Positions 12,052 through 14,034 of a stretch of DNA of 14,034 nt are shown one piece after another (the first letter of the stretch is position 1; every line of letters starts with the position of its first letter). The DNA lies in contig JBGPKK010000121.1 of assembly GCA_041485905.1 (NCBI GenBank), positions 1 through 14,034 of the forward strand. Reading direction: 5' to 3'. The translations under genes and the position numbers were made by a program. The notes under the pieces were generated by a model that was not told the DNA's origin, did no database searches, and saw only the letters and a list, made by a program, of their open reading frames with translations. This DNA is from JAHFUI01 sp041485905. GTDB lineage: Bacteria; Acidobacteriota; Vicinamibacteria; Vicinamibacterales; CAVVIG01.

Positions 12052-14034
12052 ATGCCCGAGTGGAAAGAGACCGTCAACCTTCCGCGCACCGACTTCCCGA
12101 TGAAGGCGAGCCTGCCGGCGACCGAGCCGGACACGCTCGCTCGATGGGCCGCCATGGACCTGTACGGGAAGATCCGCGCGCGTCGCCGTGGCGCGCCGAA
12201 ATTCGTGCTGCACGACGGTCCGCCGTACGCGAACGGCCAGATTCACCTCGGCACGGCGCTCAACAAAATTCTGAAAGACCTCGTCGTCAAGTCGCGATCG
12301 ATGGCGGGCTTCGACGCGCCGTATGTTCCCGGTTACGACTGTCACGGCTTGCCAATCGAGTTGAAGGTGGACCGCGAGCTCGGCCCGAAAAAGCGCGAGA
12401 TGTCGACCGCCGACTTCCGCCGCGCGTGCCGCGCGTACGCCGATCGATTCATCGGCGTCATGACCGCCCAGTTTCAGCGCCTCGGCGTGTTCGGCGAATG
12501 GAACCGCCCATACCTCACGATGGACTTCAAGTACCAGGCCGCAATCGCGCGCGCGCTGGGCAAGTTCGTCGGGCAGGGACTGACCTACAAGGGGAAGAAG
12601 CCGGTCCACTGGTGCATGCACTGCCGGACGGCGCTGGCCGAGGCGGAAGTCGAGTATCAGGACCATCCGTCTCCGTCGATCTACGTCGAGTTTCCTCTGG
12701 CGATTGAAAGCGCGGCCGAGCTCGGGTCGCGCGTGCCGCAGCTGAAGAGTCGAGACGTCTCCGTCCTGATCTGGACGACGACGCCGTGGACCATTCCGTC
12801 GAACCTGGCCATCGCGTTTCATCCGGAGTTTGATTATGCAGCGTACGACGTGGACGGAAGGGCGGTCATCGTCGCCGAGGGACTGGCGGCCGCGGTATCC
12901 AAGGCTGTCGGTCGCGCGCTGGACCGGCCGATCGCCAGGATGAAAGGCGAGAACCTCGAGGGCATCCGTTTTCGCCATCCGCTGTACGAGCGCGACTCGG
13001 TCGGCGTCCTTGGCGACTACGTCACGCTCGAAGCGGGGACCGGCGCGGTGCATACGGCGCCGGGTCACGGCGCAGACGACTTCAACACGGGCATGAAATA
13101 CGGCCTCGAAATCTACGCGCCCATCGGACCGGGCGGCCATTTTCTTGAAACTGTGGAACTCTTCGGCGGCATGCGGGTCTTCGACGCGAATCCGAAAGTC
13201 GAGGAAGCGCTGAAGGCACGCGGCCGTCTGTGGCACCGCGAGACGTTCTCGCATCAGTATCCCCACTGCTGGCGATGCCATAACCCGGTCATCTTTCTGG
13301 CGACATCGCAGTGGTTCATCAGGCTCGACGGAGTTCCGTTGAAGGCCGACACGGTCCGCCTAAAGGCGGGCACTACCTACAACACGATGACGCTGCGCGA
13401 GGCAGCCATCGACGCGGTCGATCATCACGTCAGATGGATCCCTCCGTGGGGACACGACCGCATCTACAACATGATCGCGAACCGGCCCGACTGGTGCATT
13501 TCGCGGCAGCGGGCCTGGGGCGTCCCCATTCCGGCGCTGGACTGCTCGACGTGCGGCGAAGCGATCCTCACCGCGGAGCTCGTCGAACACGCCGCGTCGG
13601 TTTTCGACGTCTTCGGCGCCGACGCATGGTACGAGCGCCCAATCGAGGAGTTCCTCCCAGCGGGCCTTACATGCCCCTCATGCGGCGGCAGCACGTTCGA
13701 GCGAGAGAAGGACATTCTCGACGTCTGGTTCGATTCAGGGTCGAGCCACGAGGCAGTGCTGCCCTTCTGGAGCGACCTGACGTGGCCGGCCGACCTGTAC
13801 CTCGAAGGCAGCGACCAGCATCGAGGCTGGTTTCAGAGCTCGCTGCTCGTGGGTTTGGGGACGCGCGGCCGCGCGCCGTACCGCGCGGTGCTCACGCACG
13901 GATTTTTCATCGACGAGGACGGCCGCAAGATGTCCAAGTCGCTCGGCAACACCATCGAGCCGCAGGACATCATCAAGCAGAGCGGCGGCGACATTCTCCG
14001 TCTGTGGGTGGCCTCGGTCGATTACAGCGAGGAG
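12052..14034 (+). CDS. ileS: Isoleucyl-tRNA synthetase, N-terminal ~70% (cut by window edge)
   Basis: Charges tRNA-Ile with isoleucine and edits misactivated valine. The 661 codons in the window are open and in frame to the last base. Seen in order: FVLHDGPPYANGQIHLGTALNKILKD (class I HIGH motif, here HLGT), PGYDCHGLPIE, the CP1 editing domain with WTTTPWTIPSNLAI and GTGAVHTAPGHGADDF, PHCWRCHNPVIF, RPDWCISRQRAWGVPIP, cysteine pairs CSTC and CPSC, DILDVWFDSG, LEGSDQHRGWFQSSL, and the KMSKS loop DGRKMSKSLGN. The anticodon-binding domain lies beyond the edge. Between QWF and RWIPPWG there are about 19 more residues than in E. coli IleRS. The extra stretch contains a palindromic repeat (13354-13371). 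The start ATG has no Shine-Dalgarno sequence. Confidence 0.97.
   Translation, partial: MPEWKETVNLPRTDFPMKASLPATEPDTLARWAAMDLYGKIRARRRGAPKFVLHDGPPYANGQIHLGTALNKILKDLVVKSRSMAGFDAPYVPGYDCHGLPIELKVDRELGPKKREMSTADFRRACRAYADRFIGVMTAQFQRLGVFGEWNRPYLTMDFKYQAAIARALGKFVGQGLTYKGKKPVHWCMHCRTALAEAEVEYQDHPSPSIYVEFPLAIESAAELGSRVPQLKSRDVSVLIWTTTPWTIPSNLAIAFHPEFDYAAYDVDGRAVIVAEGLAAAVSKAVGRALDRPIARMKGENLEGIRFRHPLYERDSVGVLGDYVTLEAGTGAVHTAPGHGADDFNTGMKYGLEIYAPIGPGGHFLETVELFGGMRVFDANPKVEEALKARGRLWHRETFSHQYPHCWRCHNPVIFLATSQWFIRLDGVPLKADTVRLKAGTTYNTMTLREAAIDAVDHHVRWIPPWGHDRIYNMIANRPDWCISRQRAWGVPIPALDCSTCGEAILTAELVEHAASVFDVFGADAWYERPIEEFLPAGLTCPSCGGSTFEREKDILDVWFDSGSSHEAVLPFWSDLTWPADLYLEGSDQHRGWFQSSLLVGLGTRGRAPYRAVLTHGFFIDEDGRKMSKSLGNTIEPQDIIKQSGGDILRLWVASVDYSEE
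13354..13371 (+). repeat. REP-like palindrome inside ileS
   Basis: GTCCGCC, loop TAAA, GGCGGGC forms a 7-bp stem (one G-T pair). It encodes part of TVRLKAGTT, inside a stretch (about 13331-13386) that appears to be extra compared with ordinary isoleucyl-tRNA synthetases. Its GC stem with a 4-nt loop is the same build as the junction palindromes at 5436-5453 and 7514-7535. Confidence 0.65.

Noticed and set aside
10593..12707. Very long plus-strand open frame (about 700 codons) across the M16 genes and into ileS
   Set aside because: It is antisense to two well-supported M16 genes, then out of frame with ileS. Its composition is arginine-rich noise typical of high-GC shadow frames and it has no recognisable domain.
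12031..13281. Minus-strand open frame of 416 codons over ileS
   Set aside because: The ileS frame is continuous and strongly conserved. The opposite frame shows no family features.

Overview
The window is high-GC bacterial DNA, tightly packed with housekeeping genes on both strands. My best guess for the source is an uncultured or soil Acidobacteriota, probably Vicinamibacteria-like. This is an inference from three things: recalled protein families of that group (the exported methyltransferase at 3081-3797 and the secreted protein remnant at 7536-8269), the gene style, and the short-unit intergenic repeats. It is not proven here. Fourteen genes are supported: twelve complete genes with assignable or partly assignable roles, one broken gene and one (ileS) cut by the right edge. 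No gap longer than 300 bases lacks a gene.

Layout. 11-1528 (-) is a fused class I iron-sulfur fumarase. Divergent from it, 1622-3028 (+) is aspartate ammonia-lyase. The pair handles aspartate -> fumarate -> malate. Then a plus-strand run follows: an exported-looking SAM methyltransferase (3081-3797), thiD (3794-4591, ATGA overlap), moaE and moaD (4694-5421, overlapping), prfA (5497-6567) and prmC (6642-7502). The last two are the release factor and the methylase that modifies its GGQ glutamine. Converging on prmC is a broken minus-strand gene (7536-8269): its signal peptide and ribosome-binding site survive but are out of frame with the C-terminal domains. Divergent from it is a HinT-like HIT protein (8348-8692). 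On the minus strand, 12023 down to 8718 is a compact operon of a catalytic M16 zinc peptidase, its inactive M16 partner and a HAD phosphatase. Divergent from that operon is ileS (12052 to the edge).

The genes are ordinary. The unusual signal is in the DNA between and inside them. Six gene junctions carry short tandem tracts (mostly 7-9 bp units). Three of these are arranged as inverted pairs that could fold into long hairpins. Two further junctions carry compact palindromes with 4-nt loops (5430-5489 and 7514-7535). A third palindrome of the same build (13354-13371) lies in frame inside ileS, within what looks like an extra ~19-residue stretch. Several genes have a -10-like hexamer only 5-6 nt before the start codon (fum, moaE, catalytic M16), which suits leaderless transcripts. 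All three divergent gene pairs have overlapping or interleaved promoter-like elements.
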